The position numbers and the translations under genes are program-made. From NCBI RefSeq assembly GCF_006228185.1, contig NZ_CP040825.1, forward strand, positions 372,001 through 436,000: a stretch of 64,000 nucleotides of DNA, in the 5' to 3' direction. This DNA is from Mycoplasma nasistruthionis. Its GTDB lineage: Bacteria > Bacillota_I > Bacilli_A > Mycoplasmatales > Metamycoplasmataceae. This document shows, one piece after another, positions 1 through 11,699 of the stretch. Position 1 is the stretch's first letter, and each line of letters opens with the position of its first letter. The notes beneath the pieces were generated by a model that was not told where the DNA came from, searched no databases, and was given only the letters and a program-made list of their open reading frames with translations.

Positions 1-1111
1 AACGACCTTGGAATAATGGCGCTCTTAAGTTGATTACTAATGGTTCATTTAATTTTGAATCATCAAAGTTAAATCTAACTGTAAATCTATTTTCATTTGT
101 TCTTTCATCTTTTGAACTTACTGCTGAAACAATTGTTGCAGGTTTAAAGTTATCTAATGAAACAATTCCTGATTCTTCAAACTCTTGTGCATATTTGCTT
201 TTAATTGCTTCAAACTGTTCAGCTGTTGTATTTAGTGGTAAAAATACAGTTTGATTTTCAATTGTACGAGCATCAGCATTTTGAGGTTGAGCTACTAAGA
301 ATTTTTTGTTATTTAACTTAGCAGGAATAGTGATATTTAAGTAAGGTTCATTATTTGGCAGAATTGAAGAGTTTTTAACAGCTGAAGCAGTTGCTACAGA
401 TTTTAAAAACTCGTCAACTATGTCTTTTGGTACTTCGCCTGAAAATGTTGAATATGTTAAAGCATCAGCAGCGTTTCCACGTCCGCTTAGTCCAGAATAC
501 ATTGGTAATGAACCAAAAAATGCATCAGGGAAGAATTTGATTTCACTAACTTCTTTGTGTAGTGTAGAGTGAGAACCTAAAGTGATGGCATTACCGTTTT
601 GTTCTACCCCCGGCACAATTCTGAAACTATCTAAGGTTAGTAAATCAGGACCTCATGCAACATTTTTAATAAATCAATTTGTAAAATCAACGAATTGCTT
701 TGGATGTACAGCAAGAACGTATTCATCATAGAAACTGAATGATCCGTATCTTACTGATAAAACAAAAGATTCATTGTATCTGTTGTAATATTCATTAAAA
801 AAGTCATCAAATGAATATTTTGTTTCAGGATCTGAAACAAAAGAATATTCTTGAGTATCATGATTTAAATTAGCAACCTTAACTTTTCTACGTGGGTCTA
901 AAATCGCAATTTCAGGAGTTAATTTATCCCCTTCATAAATACGAGCATAGTTATTTGAAAAAAGATTTTTATCAACTGGAGCTGTTGGCCCTAATTTTTC
1001 ATCTGAGTTTTCAGCGTATGCAATTGCACTTCCAGCAACCACACCTGAAACAGCAGCTAAGATTCCTAAAGACATCAGTACTTTCCATTTTAATGATCAA
1101 TTTTTTATCAT
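1..1111 (-). CDS. Large signal-anchored surface protein of unknown function (3' end outside window)
   Basis: I do not recognise this family. The gene runs off the left edge, so about 370 N-terminal residues are visible. The start at 1111 is chosen because an AAAGGATG ribosome-binding site lies just upstream and it adds a basic N-terminus (MIKNWSLKWK) to a hydrophobic stretch at about residues 11-32. That stretch has no lipobox cysteine, so it is a signal peptide or membrane anchor. The rest is soluble, mixed alpha/beta-looking sequence, presumably outside the cell. It is transcribed divergently from another large anchored protein. Nothing visible gives a function. Confidence 0.75.
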
Positions 1112-1254
1112 AAGTACATCCTTTCGTTGTGTTTGTAAAATGTTTTTATATTAATTTATTAATATAATTTAAATTTTACCACAATATTACTGATTGGTTA
1201 GTTCTTTTTTAGTTCATTTCATTAAAGCTCTTATTTATTAAATGGAGGGAAAAA

Positions 1255-3882
1255 ATGAAAAAAACAGTCAAAATTATGCTGGTTTTTGCAACTTTTGGTT
1301 TAATAGCCACAAGTGCAGGGCTCGGTGGATACTTCATTTATCAAGCCAAAAATAGTGCTAAATCAGCTGACCTAAATAACCAAAATAACTTAAATAATTC
1401 AACTGATCCAAATAAAGAAACTAGAAAGATTTTGTTAAATGCTAATGAGAAACAACCTGAGATTTCTCCCATTAGTAACAATGAAATTAATCCTGATGAT
1501 CCTGTCAATAAATTTCTAAAGAAAGAAGTTCCTGAAAAGAAAGTTTTAAACTTAGCAGATGAAACAAAGCCCGTTTCAAACCCAAAAGTTCAAGATGACA
1601 CTAACCGCTTAAAAAGATTAACTTTTAATTCTAATCCTGTAAATAAAAGAGTAATTAATGATAGTCCAGAAACTGGTGAAAATGCTATGCCGGTTGCCAA
1701 GCCGCGCGGCGATGATGTTGATATAACTGAAATTCATCCAGGTCCTATTTTAGAAGAAGATGAAATAGTTCAACCTGATCCAAATACACACGTTTTAAAT
1801 AATATTAGCAACAATATTGATCGCTTTGAATTAAATGGTATTAGTGCAGAATTTATAGAAAGTAATATTAATTCTGACATGTCAACCTCACAAGAGTACA
1901 ATCAGAAAATGCTTAAGATTGACCAAAATGCAAGAGTTTTATGAAAATCTGCTCAAGCTATAGCTTTTGCTAGATCTAATCTTTATAGGCTAAATCCTTA
2001 TACTGATGATTTATTTGCAAAAGAAGAAATTTGATACAAGAAAATGCTAACTAATATTGCAGAAGACAATTATGCTCAAATTAGTTCAAGGTTGCAAGAT
2101 CATGTTCAACAAAGAGTTGAAAAACTTCATTCATTACTTAAGGACAGTTTTAATAAATTCTATGATATAGAAAATTACATTCTTCAAAATGTAGTCACTG
2201 GTAATCAACTTAGTGAAGAAATTATGCAAAAAGCCAGAGACTATGCAATGAAATTTGGTGGTGATTTAATGGTTAAGTATGCTAGTTTAGGTGGATGAGT
2301 AATTACTCCAAATAATGCAGAAGAATATGCCATTAAAATTCATCAATTATGTTTTGAAATTAGAAATATTTTTCAAGAAGCTGATACAAAACTACAACAA
2401 TTAGTGGAATGAATTGGTAATCAGTTAGATTTATACAAAAACAACATTACAAACAATACTTCTAAGGTTGAATTAACTCAAACAAAAGTTTTAGGTTTTT
2501 TAAATTTAAAATCAATTGAAAATAGATTGAAACAACAAATTAATTCTGATAGTGCAATGTTTAACTCTTTATCTGAAAATCAAGGAATTGACCAAGATAC
2601 GCAACGTTTAGTTATTAAATATTTAACTTCAAAATATCAAAACTTGCAAGAAAATATTAAAGAGTTTTATAACAACTACAAAAAGAATATTGAGTCTAAC
2701 AATACTGAAGTAGATGAACTTTGAAGTACGTTTTTAAGTCAGTTAAATCTTGTGACTTTAAGACCAAATTTAGAAAACAGTTATGAATTTTTATCAAATG
2801 CAATTAATGCTACTGATGCTTTTACTAACAAATTAAATGAATTGTTTAGTAATAAAACAAATGCTACTATTGATATTTACAATGAGTTTAATCAAGCAAT
2901 TATTACCAAAAATCAATTGCTTGAAGAAACTACTGAGCAAAGGTTGAATTTATTTTATGAAATAAATCTATCTAAAAAGCATATTAAGGAATTAAACACT
3001 TACAAAAATAGTTTCACAATAGCCGATCATAAATTGTCTGAAAAATTATTGAATAATACAGTGACACTGGTTGAAAAGTTAGGAAATGTAGAAAGAATGA
3101 AACAACTTTTAACTAGAAACAGGTCATATATGTTAAGAATTGATGAAACCATCAAAAAAGAATCAAAATCAGTTCAATTAAACACAGAAGAATATAATTT
3201 ACTTCAAACTAAGTTTAATTCGTTTAATACTGGCGAAAAACAAGGAGCACTAATCAAAGGCCTTGAAAGTTATAAATCATTTGTTGAACTTCTAAGTTTA
3301 TTTGATGATAACTTAAGCAATAATCTATGAAATGATAATCAAACTATTTTATTAAGACTAAAATCTTCTGGCGAATTTGATGTTAATGCCTATGCACAAG
3401 GTGTAAAAGTAATTACACAATACCAAAATGCAGCAAACTCTGCTTTTGCTGGATTTTATAAAAGAGCAACGAATGTTTTAAACGTTTACATCTTACCTAT
3501 AAGGGAATTGGTAAAAAGAGTTAATGATAGGTTCAATGTTGACAATGCAAGAATCGAAAATTCAGGAACAGAATATGAAAACTGATATACGGCTACTTTA
3601 AACAACAGAGCCTCAGTACAAAAGCAAGTTGATAAATTAGTTGCTGATTTATCTGATGTTATCGACACAGAATCTGATAGATACAAACAATTAAATGATC
3701 AATTGAAAGAAAACTTAGGATATTTATATGATTATGATATTTCCTTACAACCTAGTTCTTTTGGTGTAATTTTTCAAAGAGAGACAGCTCCATTATTTAG
3801 AAAATCGCTAGATTATCAAAGTAAAAATTTATCTGATTTATTAACTAAATTTTCAGCATTTTACTCTAAATGATCTACATAG
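1255..3882 (+). CDS. Signal-anchored coiled-coil protein, unknown function
   Basis: 875 residues once five or more UGA codons are read as Trp. The GGAGGG ribosome-binding site 6 nt before ATG 1255 fixes the start. Residues about 8-31 form one hydrophobic helix without lipobox cysteine. Residues about 35-170 are low-complexity and rich in Asn, Asp and Pro, like a surface stalk. The remaining ~650 residues are strongly helical with many Gln, Asn, Lys and Glu, typical of long coiled coils. An extracellular structural or adhesive protein is an inference only. It ends at a terminator shared with the converging lipoprotein gene. Confidence 0.8.
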
Positions 3883-3890
3883 ATTTAAAT

Positions 3891-3916
3891 AAAAAGTTAG
3901 CCTTAGCTAACTTTTT
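3891..3916. terminator. Bidirectional terminator between converging surface genes
   Basis: Perfect 11-bp inverted repeat (AAAAAGTTAGC / GCTAACTTTTT, 4-nt loop) between two stop codons. It yields a U-tract on either strand. Confidence 0.85.
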
Positions 3917-3921
3917 GTTTC

Positions 3922-6900
3922 CTATTCTGAAACTTTTACTTTAATATATTTTTCATTTAATGATTTTAAAATTGTGGCAATTGCTTTGTAATCTGCATAT
4001 ATTTTTGCTAATTCAAATGAAGTAAATTTGGTTTCATCATCATTTACATAGTATGAAGCTGAGAATTTTACATAAGTATTGTTTGCAATAATATATTTGT
4101 CTGAGTTTAAGAAATCGTAGTATTCTTTTCTAACTTCAGCTAATTTTGCTTTTAATTCTGTTGCTTCATTTTCATTTGCTAATGCTGCAAGAACAGCATT
4201 ATTAGCATCATAATATCTTTTTTCAATTTCTAGCAATTGAGCAGTTAAAGCTCCTGGATCTACAGCTGCGTTTTCTGCTGTTGTTACTAATGTTTTAGCT
4301 TCTTCTAATTTTGTGGCAAAGTTTGTTTCTAAGTCTGTAACTTTTTCTTGTAGTTTTTCGGTTTTTAGTTTTGCTAATTCTTCTTCATCCACTAAAAATG
4401 CTAAATTATCTGCAGCATTTGGTAAATCTAGTGATTTTAGTTTTTGAATTGTAGCATTAGCTTGGTTTTTAAATGCAACTACTTTTGCTAGTAAATCTCT
4501 ACGTTGTAAATCTTCTTGAGCTGTTAATTCAACACTTGAATCTCTTAAATCATCAGAGTTTAAGGTGTTTTCATTTCTTTTAACATCTAAATCAGATCTA
4601 GATTCAAAAGTCCTACTTGAGATAGTTGTTAAGTTTCTGAAATAAATATTTCTTTCTTTTAGCTCTTTTAAAGCTTTTGTTGTAGTTTCATAAACAAATC
4701 TATCTTCATCTGTATCAGAAATAGCAATTTGGTCTAACAATTTAGATTCAGCAATATTAATTTGTCTGATGAATGCAAATAGTTCTTGACCTGGAACGAT
4801 GTAAGATTCTTTTTTAACTTTTGCATCTCTTCTTTCAAGAGTTTCGATTGTTGTTTGTTCATCTGTTATATAACCTGTTATTTCAGCATTTAACGAATTT
4901 GTTGATGAATTTAATGAACCAAATGTGTCTAAGTATTCTTGTGCCTGATCTTTCGCTGATTTTACATATCCATTCAATGTTTCTAAATTAGCTGTTTCTC
5001 ATGAACTTGAACGTCTAAATACATAGTTTGCAATATTGCTTATTTGATCACGGAATGTGTCCCTAAAATCATTGTAATCGTGTAAATCATAACCATATAA
5101 GAAGCCATTTTCTTCCATAGCAGTATCTAATTCACTATTGATTTCAGTTGCTTTAGCTTTTTTCTCTGTTAAATAAGTTCTTGCATCTTGTTCAGTTGTA
5201 AATGGTTCATGGTTTAATGTTTGTAGGAATTCTTTATATTTATTCATTAAAGCTATTGCTTTTTCTTTATCTCCTGAACGAGATTCGCTAAATGTTAATT
5301 CTTTAAATTTTTCAAACAAGAAATCTGAATTACCATCCCCAGGGTTTCCTACTGTACTTTCAAATGAAGTTAAATACTCTGAAAATTGAGCTAGTTTTGC
5401 TTTAGCTTGTGTTTTGTCATCTTGTGAATTTAATGCTGATAATTCATCTATAAATGATTGTAAACGTGTTTGTAAATTAGTTAAAGATGAGACAAATGTT
5501 TCTGAGTATCCTTCAGCAAACATTGATGATAAGTCATTTTTTAGTTTTGAACTTGCAGCAACCAGCTTAGCAAGTTCATCAGAAACATTTAAATCATCGC
5601 CTGCTAACTTCACAACCTTTAATTGGTTTGTTAAATTAGCTAATTCAGTTTGAGCTTTTTTATATTCTGCCTGTCTATCTTTAGCTAGTTGAGCTTGTTT
5701 TGAGTATTTTGTTTCAGCTGATGTTAATCTCAACACCGCTTGTAAAGATTCATCTGATTTTGGATTTAAACCTAAAGATTTTCAGTAATTTGTAAACTCA
5801 ACCATTGAGTCGATTTGTGATTGTAGTTTTTCAAGAGCTACTAATTTATCAAACGCTTGTAAAACATTTGATTGTGGCATTGCTTTAATAGTATTGAATT
5901 CTTTATTAGCTCATGAATTCATATCTCTGTAATGCTTATAATTGATATCATCATCTTCCATTGACTGGAATTTACTTCTTATTTCTGTACGATATTTTGT
6001 ATATAAACTTCCATTGAATGAACCATCATATAAGTTGTTTATTTCATTTGTTATTGTTTGTAATTCTTGTGCTGTATCTTTTTTGTATTTTTCTAAAGCA
6101 CCTCTTGCTTTTTCAACAACATATAGTAATCCATTTAATGATGATTCATTAGGTATATATTGATAACGTGTAACTTTTAATAAATCATCAAAAAACTCTT
6201 TATATAACTCTCTGTAACGGATAGATTTTAAGAAATTTTGTCCTGATGATTGGAAAAATTGTCTATATTCCTCTGCCACTGAGTCAGCCACTTCTTTTAG
6301 TTTGGCTAATGCTTGTTGGTCTTTAATTTTTACTGAAAGAGGGAATTCTGAAACTGTTAAATCATTTACTCCAAATTTCACTTGATATTCATTAAATTTA
6401 AGCGGGTTTTGGATTTGAGCTAATCATAATTGTACTTCAGCACGGTGAAACTCTTTAACTTGTTCAAAAAAGTTTGATGCAAAGAATTCAGAACCTTCTG
6501 TTACTAAGGCTTCATAGTTAGATTTAATTCCTTTAGCTAAGGTTAAATTAGCTTGATCAGCTTCTGTTTTAGATGGTTTTTCTTCTAATTTTGCAACTAA
6601 TAGGCTTAAATCGTTAATTCTTCAAGCAAACAATTCATTCATGAATTCTTCACGGTCTAGCGGAATTGAAACTTGTGCATCACCAAAGTAGCTTGTTAGA
6701 ACTGAAAGTCTTTCAATGTAGAATAAAACAAGTCTTTGTAGTTGTCTAATTGTTGAATAATCTTCCTCAATTGCTTCAACTTCTTGTTGTGTTTTTTTAC
6801 TTGATTCTTGGAAACCTTCAATTAAAGTGCTGTTGTTGTTATATTGTGTTGGGTATTTAGTTTTTAATTCGTTTACATAATAATCAGATAATAATGCTAG

Positions 6901-7464
6901 TTTTTGAACAGCTAATTTTGCTGATGGTTGTCTTTTAACAATTGATTGTTCTAAGAATTTATTTTCAGTTTGTGCATCAGCTAATTTTTGTTTTAAAGCT
7001 TGTAATTCTGATTGAAGTGATGATAGTTCATCATTTGATAAATTAGCTTTAGCATCTAATTGTGCTTGCTTTTCAGCAATTTGATTGTTTAAATCATTAA
7101 CCACCATTGAGTTTCTGTTTAATTGTTCTAAAATTGCATCTTGAGCTTCTGATTGTAATACATTAACGAAATTTACTAAATCTTGAAGGTCTGAAGCTAA
7201 TAATTCTGTTTTATTAGCTAGAGCCATTTCTCTTTCTTGTAATGATGCTTTTTTGTTTGAAACAAAAGCTTGCAATTGTGATTGATTAGCTAGTTTATTC
7301 AAAAATGTTTTAGCTTCTTGTAATTTTGATTCTTTTTGCTTAACTAAAGAATCTTGTGATTGTGAATCTGATGAATTATCACTTGTGCTCTGGCAAGCTG
7401 CTGCTAAAACTGTAACAGGAGCTAAGCTGAATAGTGATAATCATAATTTTCTGTTGAGTTTCAT
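3922..7464 (-). CDS. 1,180-residue coiled-coil lipoprotein
   Basis: The N-terminus has a basic start, a hydrophobic core and a lipobox ending VLAAAC at about residue 24, so the mature protein should be lipidated on the outer membrane face. Ser, Asp and Gln-rich residues follow the cysteine. The body is almost wholly helical with heptad-like Leu, Lys, Glu and Ala patterns through residues ~40-1170. An AAAGGGG ribosome-binding site precedes the start. The frame is intact across several UGA (Trp) codons. Function is unknown. A surface adhesin or structural filament is possible, and it resembles in style the coiled-coil lipoprotein at 58089-60113. Confidence 0.85.
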
Positions 7465-7523
7465 AATATACCCCTTTGTTGTATAAAAGTGTTTGTTATT
7501 TTAATTTTACTTATTTTTCTATA

Positions 7524-7566
7524 GAAAAAAAGCGCACAGACTTTTTGTAGAAAGTACTGTACGCTT
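7524..7566 (-). terminator. Terminator of the rpsB-tsf operon
   Basis: On the minus strand a 10-bp stem (AAGCGTACAG pairing CTGTGCGCTT, one G-U pair) is followed by a run of T. It lies 23 nt after the tsf stop codon. Confidence 0.8.
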
Positions 7567-7588
7567 AAATTACTTGATTGAATGGAAA

Positions 7589-8467
7589 CTATTTAACCAT
7601 TCCAGCAACTTCATCAGCAAAGTTAGATTGAACTTTTTCAATTCCTTCTCCAACTTCGTATCTAATAGCAGAAACTAATTCACAGTTGTGATTTTCTAAG
7701 TATTTTGCTACTGATAATGAATCTTCCATTACAAAAGCTTGTTTTTCTAAAACAAATTCTGATAATTGTTTGTTTAGTCATCCTTCTGTAATTGATTGTT
7801 GAATTTTTTCTGGTTTATTTTCGAAACCATTTGGTGCTACAAAACCTTCCTTGATTGATTCTAATCTTTCAGCAGGAATTTGTTCTGTTAACACAAATTC
7901 AGGATTCATTGCTGATACATGCATTGCAACATTTCTTGCAGCTTCAGTGTTGTTTCCTTTAACTGTAACAACAGCAGCAACTTGTTTGTTTGCATGTTCG
8001 TAAATACCTAATACTTGGTCTTCTTTAGCTTCAACTCTTTCAATACGACGTAATGAAATTTTTTCACCAATAACAGCTGTTGCATTAACTAATGCTTGTT
8101 CAACTGTGTCGCCGTTTGCTAATTTAACTGCTAAAGCTTCTTCTAATGATTTAGCGTTAGCGTTAAATACTGATTGAGTTACTTCGCTTAATAATGAAAT
8201 AAATTTGTCGTTCTTAGCAACGAAGTCTGTTTCAGAGTTAATTTCTACTAAAACAGCTTGTTTTTCATTACCGAACGCAGCTACAGCACCTTCAGCCGTA
8301 ATCCGTCCAGCTTTCTTAGCAGCTTTAACAATTCCATTTTCTTTTAGTCATTGAATAGCAGCTTCAATTTCGTAATTAGTAGCTTCTAAAGCTTTTTTAC
8401 AGTCCACTAAAGCTGAATTGGTTCTTGATCTTAATTCTTTGATCTTTTCCATTTTCATGTCTGCCAT
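7589..8467 (-). CDS. tsf: Elongation factor Ts
   Basis: 292 residues. EF-Ts is the guanine-nucleotide exchange factor that recycles EF-Tu in the cytoplasm. The N-terminal UBA-like domain carries the family pattern IKELRSRTNSALVDCKKAL, and the core contains the TDFVAKN signature near residue 80. The start at 8467 has a TTAGGAG ribosome-binding site. It lies downstream of rpsB in the conserved rpsB-tsf order and is followed by a terminator. Confidence 0.97.
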
Positions 8468-8508
8468 GATTATCTCCTAAGGTTTTAAAGTTTAATAATT
8501 AAGTTAAA

Positions 8509-9374
8509 TTAGTTTGCTTCTGATGTAGTTGTTGATTCAACTTGAACTTGTGGTTGTTCTTTTTGGAATGAAGGTAAAACAACTTTTTCGTCTTCTTGGA
8601 AAGCAAATTTGTGTTGACCACCTCTAGCTTTAACAATAGCGTCAGCTAGAATTGTCATGATTAATGTAATTGATTTTGCTGAATCGTCATTAGCAGGAAT
8701 ACCAAAGTCTAATAAATCTGGATCTGTGTTTGTATCCATAATTCCGACAACTTTGATTTTCTTTCTTCTTGCTTCTTTAACAGCAATTGCGTCTTCGTTT
8801 GGATCTGCAACAATCATAATTTGTGGCATTTTTGATCCCATTGTACGAATACCGTTTAAGTTTTTGTGTAATTTATCTAAGTCTTTTTGTAATAATAAAG
8901 CTTCTTTCTTTGTGTATCCAGCAAATCCTGTTGCAGCTTTATCTTCAAGTTCTTTCATTTTCTTAACACGAGACATAATTGTTGAGTTGTTTGTTAATGT
9001 TCCACCTAATCATCTCTCTGTTACAAATAATGAGTTTGTTCTTTCAGCAGCTTCTCTAACAGCTTCACGAGCTTGTTTTTTAGTTCCAACAAAAATGAAT
9101 TGCGCACCTTTTGCTGCTAATGTGTTTAGCATGTTGTAAGCTAATTCTAAAGCTTTTTGAGTTTTAATAATGTCAATAACATGTGACCCTTTGTTTTTTC
9201 TTCCAGGTACGATGAATTCTTTCATTTTAGGGTTTCATGCGTGTGTTTTGTGTCCGAAGTATGCTCCAGCTTCTAATAATTTTGCTTTTGAAACAATAAC
9301 TGGTTTTGCTTCTTTAGCAACAGCAGCAGGCTTAACTTCTTTTGCTTCTTTTTTAATTCTACGTTTTCTGACAT
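8509..9374 (-). CDS. rpsB: Ribosomal protein uS2, with an apparent 1-nt frameshift near its start
   Basis: uS2 of the 30S subunit. Family segments are clear: [32 protein letters not shown], and a C-terminal part with [13 protein letters not shown]. The only sensible start, ATG 9374 with an AAAGGAG site, is out of frame with the body. The switch falls at an A6 run (T6 at 9349-9354 on the plus strand). One more A gives a continuous 288-residue protein starting [20 protein letters not shown]. uS2 is essential, so an assembly error or slippage at the A-run is more likely than a real loss. It heads the rpsB-tsf operon. Confidence 0.93.
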
Positions 9375-9479
9375 AAAGATGTCTCCTTTAGTTTGTTTTT
9401 GCTACATAAATGTTTCAACTCGCCTAGCACTATAATTAGCACACCCAAGCGAATCCGCACTTATGGTTATAAAAAAATT

Positions 9480-9485
9480 TGTCAA
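9480..9485 (-). promoter_or_regulatory. rpsB: Possible -35 element for rpsB
   Basis: A perfect TTGACA lies on the minus strand in the divergent rpsB/Nudix gap. The matching -10 is poor (TAAGTG at 16 nt; TATAAC is too close), so the promoter call is tentative. Confidence 0.3.
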
Positions 9486-9589
9486 GTTTGTAAAACTCTT
9501 GTTTTAATTTTAATCAAAAAATTGAATTTTCCAAGCAAAAAACTCCATTTTAATATTTTTTGTAAAAATAGCAAATATTAAAATATAAC

Positions 9590-9598
9590 TGTTATAAT
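9590..9598 (+). promoter_or_regulatory. Extended -10 promoter of the Nudix gene
   Basis: TGTTATAAT (extended -10, TGnTATAAT) lies 29 nt before ATG 9628. The transcript therefore has a short leader carrying the AGAGGT ribosome-binding site. Confidence 0.55.
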
Positions 9599-9627
9599 TT
9601 GAAAATTATTTAAAACAAGAGGTAACA

Positions 9628-10077
9628 ATGCGTCAATTTGAAAATATTACTTTAACCAATATGTGCATGATTTATGACGATAAAGGCAACGTTTTAGCTC
9701 ATGATAGGTTAAAAAGATGAAAAGGAATTGCTTTCCCAGGTGGACATGTTGAATTAAACGAATCGATTGTTGATTCAACAATTAGAGAAGTTTATGAAGA
9801 AACGGGTTTAAAAGTTTCTGATTTACAATTATGTGGTATTAAACAATGATTTAATGAAGAAACAGGACGTAATGTTTGCTTTTTATACAAAACTAACAAG
9901 TTTGAAGGTCAATTAATTAACACACCTGAAGGTAATAATTTTTGAACAACTTTTGATCAATTGGCGAAATTAGAACTTGCTGATAATTTTGGAATTATGC
10001 TTGAAGTGTTTTTAAAAGACGAATATTCAGAACATTATAATAATAAATACTTAAATATAGTTGATGAATTGAAATAA
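9628..10077 (+). CDS. Nudix hydrolase (MutT/NUDT1-like)
   Basis: 149 residues, a single Nudix domain. The catalytic box is complete: it begins GGHVELNESIVDST and ends REVYEETGL at about residues 36-59, matching GX5EX7REUXEEXGU. Family members hydrolyse nucleoside diphosphates linked to another group. The size and the tryptophans near the box suggest a house-cleaning 8-oxo-dGTP or similar NTP pyrophosphatase, but the substrate cannot be read from sequence. It is monocistronic, with its own extended -10 promoter and terminator. Confidence 0.9.
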
Positions 10078-10080
10078 CAA

Positions 10081-10110
10081 AACAGCAAAGGTTATTCTTT
10101 GCTGTTTTTT
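10081..10110 (+). terminator. Terminator of the Nudix gene
   Basis: 10-bp perfect stem AACAGCAAAG / CTTTGCTGTT followed by T6, starting 3 nt after the stop codon. Confidence 0.9.
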
Positions 10111-10115
10111 AGTTG

Positions 10116-10550
10116 TTAAAATTCAAGTCCTGATTTTAAATAATCATGTCAATTTGGTACATATTCAACTTCAAAAATCTCGCACTGTTGTTTAACAAAT
10201 TTATCTCAAGCTGCTATATCAACTTGCACAAGCATTCCATTGTTTGGTATTGTAGTTTGAGCTAAAACAATTAAATAATGTAACAGACAATGTTGCTCTT
10301 GAGTCACTATTATGCTTAAGCCTTTAGCATAAGCTTCTTTGTAAGTTTGTAAAATAGCTCCACTAATATAAATTTCTTCAATGTGGTGTCGTTGGTATTT
10401 TCAACCGTAAGTTTCGGTTAACTTATAGTTTTTATAATAATTGGCAATTTTTAACTTATCAAATGGTAGTGGTTGTGGCATGTTGTGGTACTTCAAAAGC
10501 TTTTCAACAACTTGAAAGTAAATTTTGATCCATTTGTTCGATTTATCCAT
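10116..10550 (-). CDS. Small protein with HNH-like histidine pattern, function unknown
   Basis: 144 residues, including UGA-coded Trp. At about residues 53-86 there is RHHIEE, and after ~22 residues TQEQHCLLHYL. This spacing resembles the HHI...LT..EH...H pattern of HNH/homing-type nucleases, but the central Asn and the zinc-knuckle cysteines are not evident. It could be a degenerate or very small HNH-fold protein. No signal peptide or membrane segment is seen. It stands between the Nudix gene (converging) and the M42 peptidase (same strand). The nuclease link is an inference from one motif. Confidence 0.6.
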
Positions 10551-10576
10551 AATTTAATAATAGCAAACTATTAGAT

Positions 10577-10605
10577 ATAAAAACACCATATTGAAAATAT
10601 GGTGT
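10577..10605 (-). terminator. Terminator of the tpx-M42 operon
   Basis: 10-bp stem ACACCATATT / AATATGGTGT with a 3-nt loop, followed on the minus strand by T5. It starts 8 nt beyond the peptidase stop codon. Confidence 0.85.
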
Positions 10606-10612
10606 AAATAAA

Positions 10613-11698
10613 TTATTTGTAAGCAATTTGTTCTTGATATAAATCAACATCAAATGCTTTGATGAATTCTGTCATTAAATCAATTGTTGCTTGAATATCG
10701 ATTAATGATGCTAGTCCAATTGGACTGTGTAGATATCTTTGCGGAATTGAAATTGTAGCTACTGATGAACCACCTGGTGCAAACTGTAATTCAGCAGCAT
10801 CAGTTCCACCACCTCCTGCTACATATTTGTATGCAGGAATGTTTTTATCTTTAGCAATTTGCATTAGTACTTTAATTAATTTTGGATCCGGTAATGTTCC
10901 ACCATCTTTGACTAAAATACTTACACCCTTACCTAATGAAGGTGTTCCTGGTTTAGCACCTGTTGTATCATGTGCGGCTCCGGTATCAACAGCGAAAGCT
11001 ACATCAGGGTTTAAAATTCCAGCAGAAGTTTTAGCTCCACGAGTTCCAACTTCTTCTTGAACTGTTCCAACTAAGTACACATCACAACCTAAATCTAAAT
11101 TGGCAATGTTTTTAGCAATTGCTTCAAGCGCTGTTACACCCGCACGGTTATCCATAGCTTTACCACCTACAATATTATTAGCAAATTGTAGTGTTTCACC
11201 TGATAAGAAAATTTTGTCACCGATTTCAATGTTTGCTTCTTCAACTTCTTTTTTAGATGTGAAACCTAAATCAACAAATAAGTCAGCTTCTTTAATTGCT
11301 ACACCTAATTTGTCTCTATCCATGATGTGAATGCTGGTGTGTCCAAATACACCTGAAAATCTTTGTCCTGTAGCTGATGAAACTACTGTAGCTTTTGTTC
11401 CAATTACAACAGAAGGTCATACACCACCTATTGTTGTAACTAAAATATTACCATTGTCAGCTATAGATCTAACCATGTATCCAACTTCATCCATGTGAGC
11501 TGCTAACATTACTTTTGGTGCATTAGATTTAGCTGATTTTTTGAAGAAAATTACTGAACCTAAAGCATCACGAGATACTTCAAAACCACTGATGTTTCTT
11601 TTTAATTCTTCAACAACCGGTTCTTCAAAACGCGAAATAGCTTCAATGCTCATGTAAGTGTTTAAACGGTTATATAGTTCTTGATATTTTTGATCCAT
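10613..11698 (-). CDS. M42 family metallo-aminopeptidase
   Basis: 361 residues, intact when UGA is read as Trp. The metal-binding and catalytic pattern of M42 (glutamyl/TET aminopeptidase) is present in order: AAHMDEVGYMV (~68), MDNRAG (~188), TVQEEVGTRGA with the catalytic Glu pair (~220), a D-containing strand FAVDTG, and GGGTDAAELQ near residue 305. Such enzymes form large self-compartmentalised complexes that trim peptides in the cytoplasm. This suits a mycoplasma living on imported peptides. It begins 2 nt after the tpx stop, so the two genes form one operon. Confidence 0.93.
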
Positions 11699-11699
11699 A

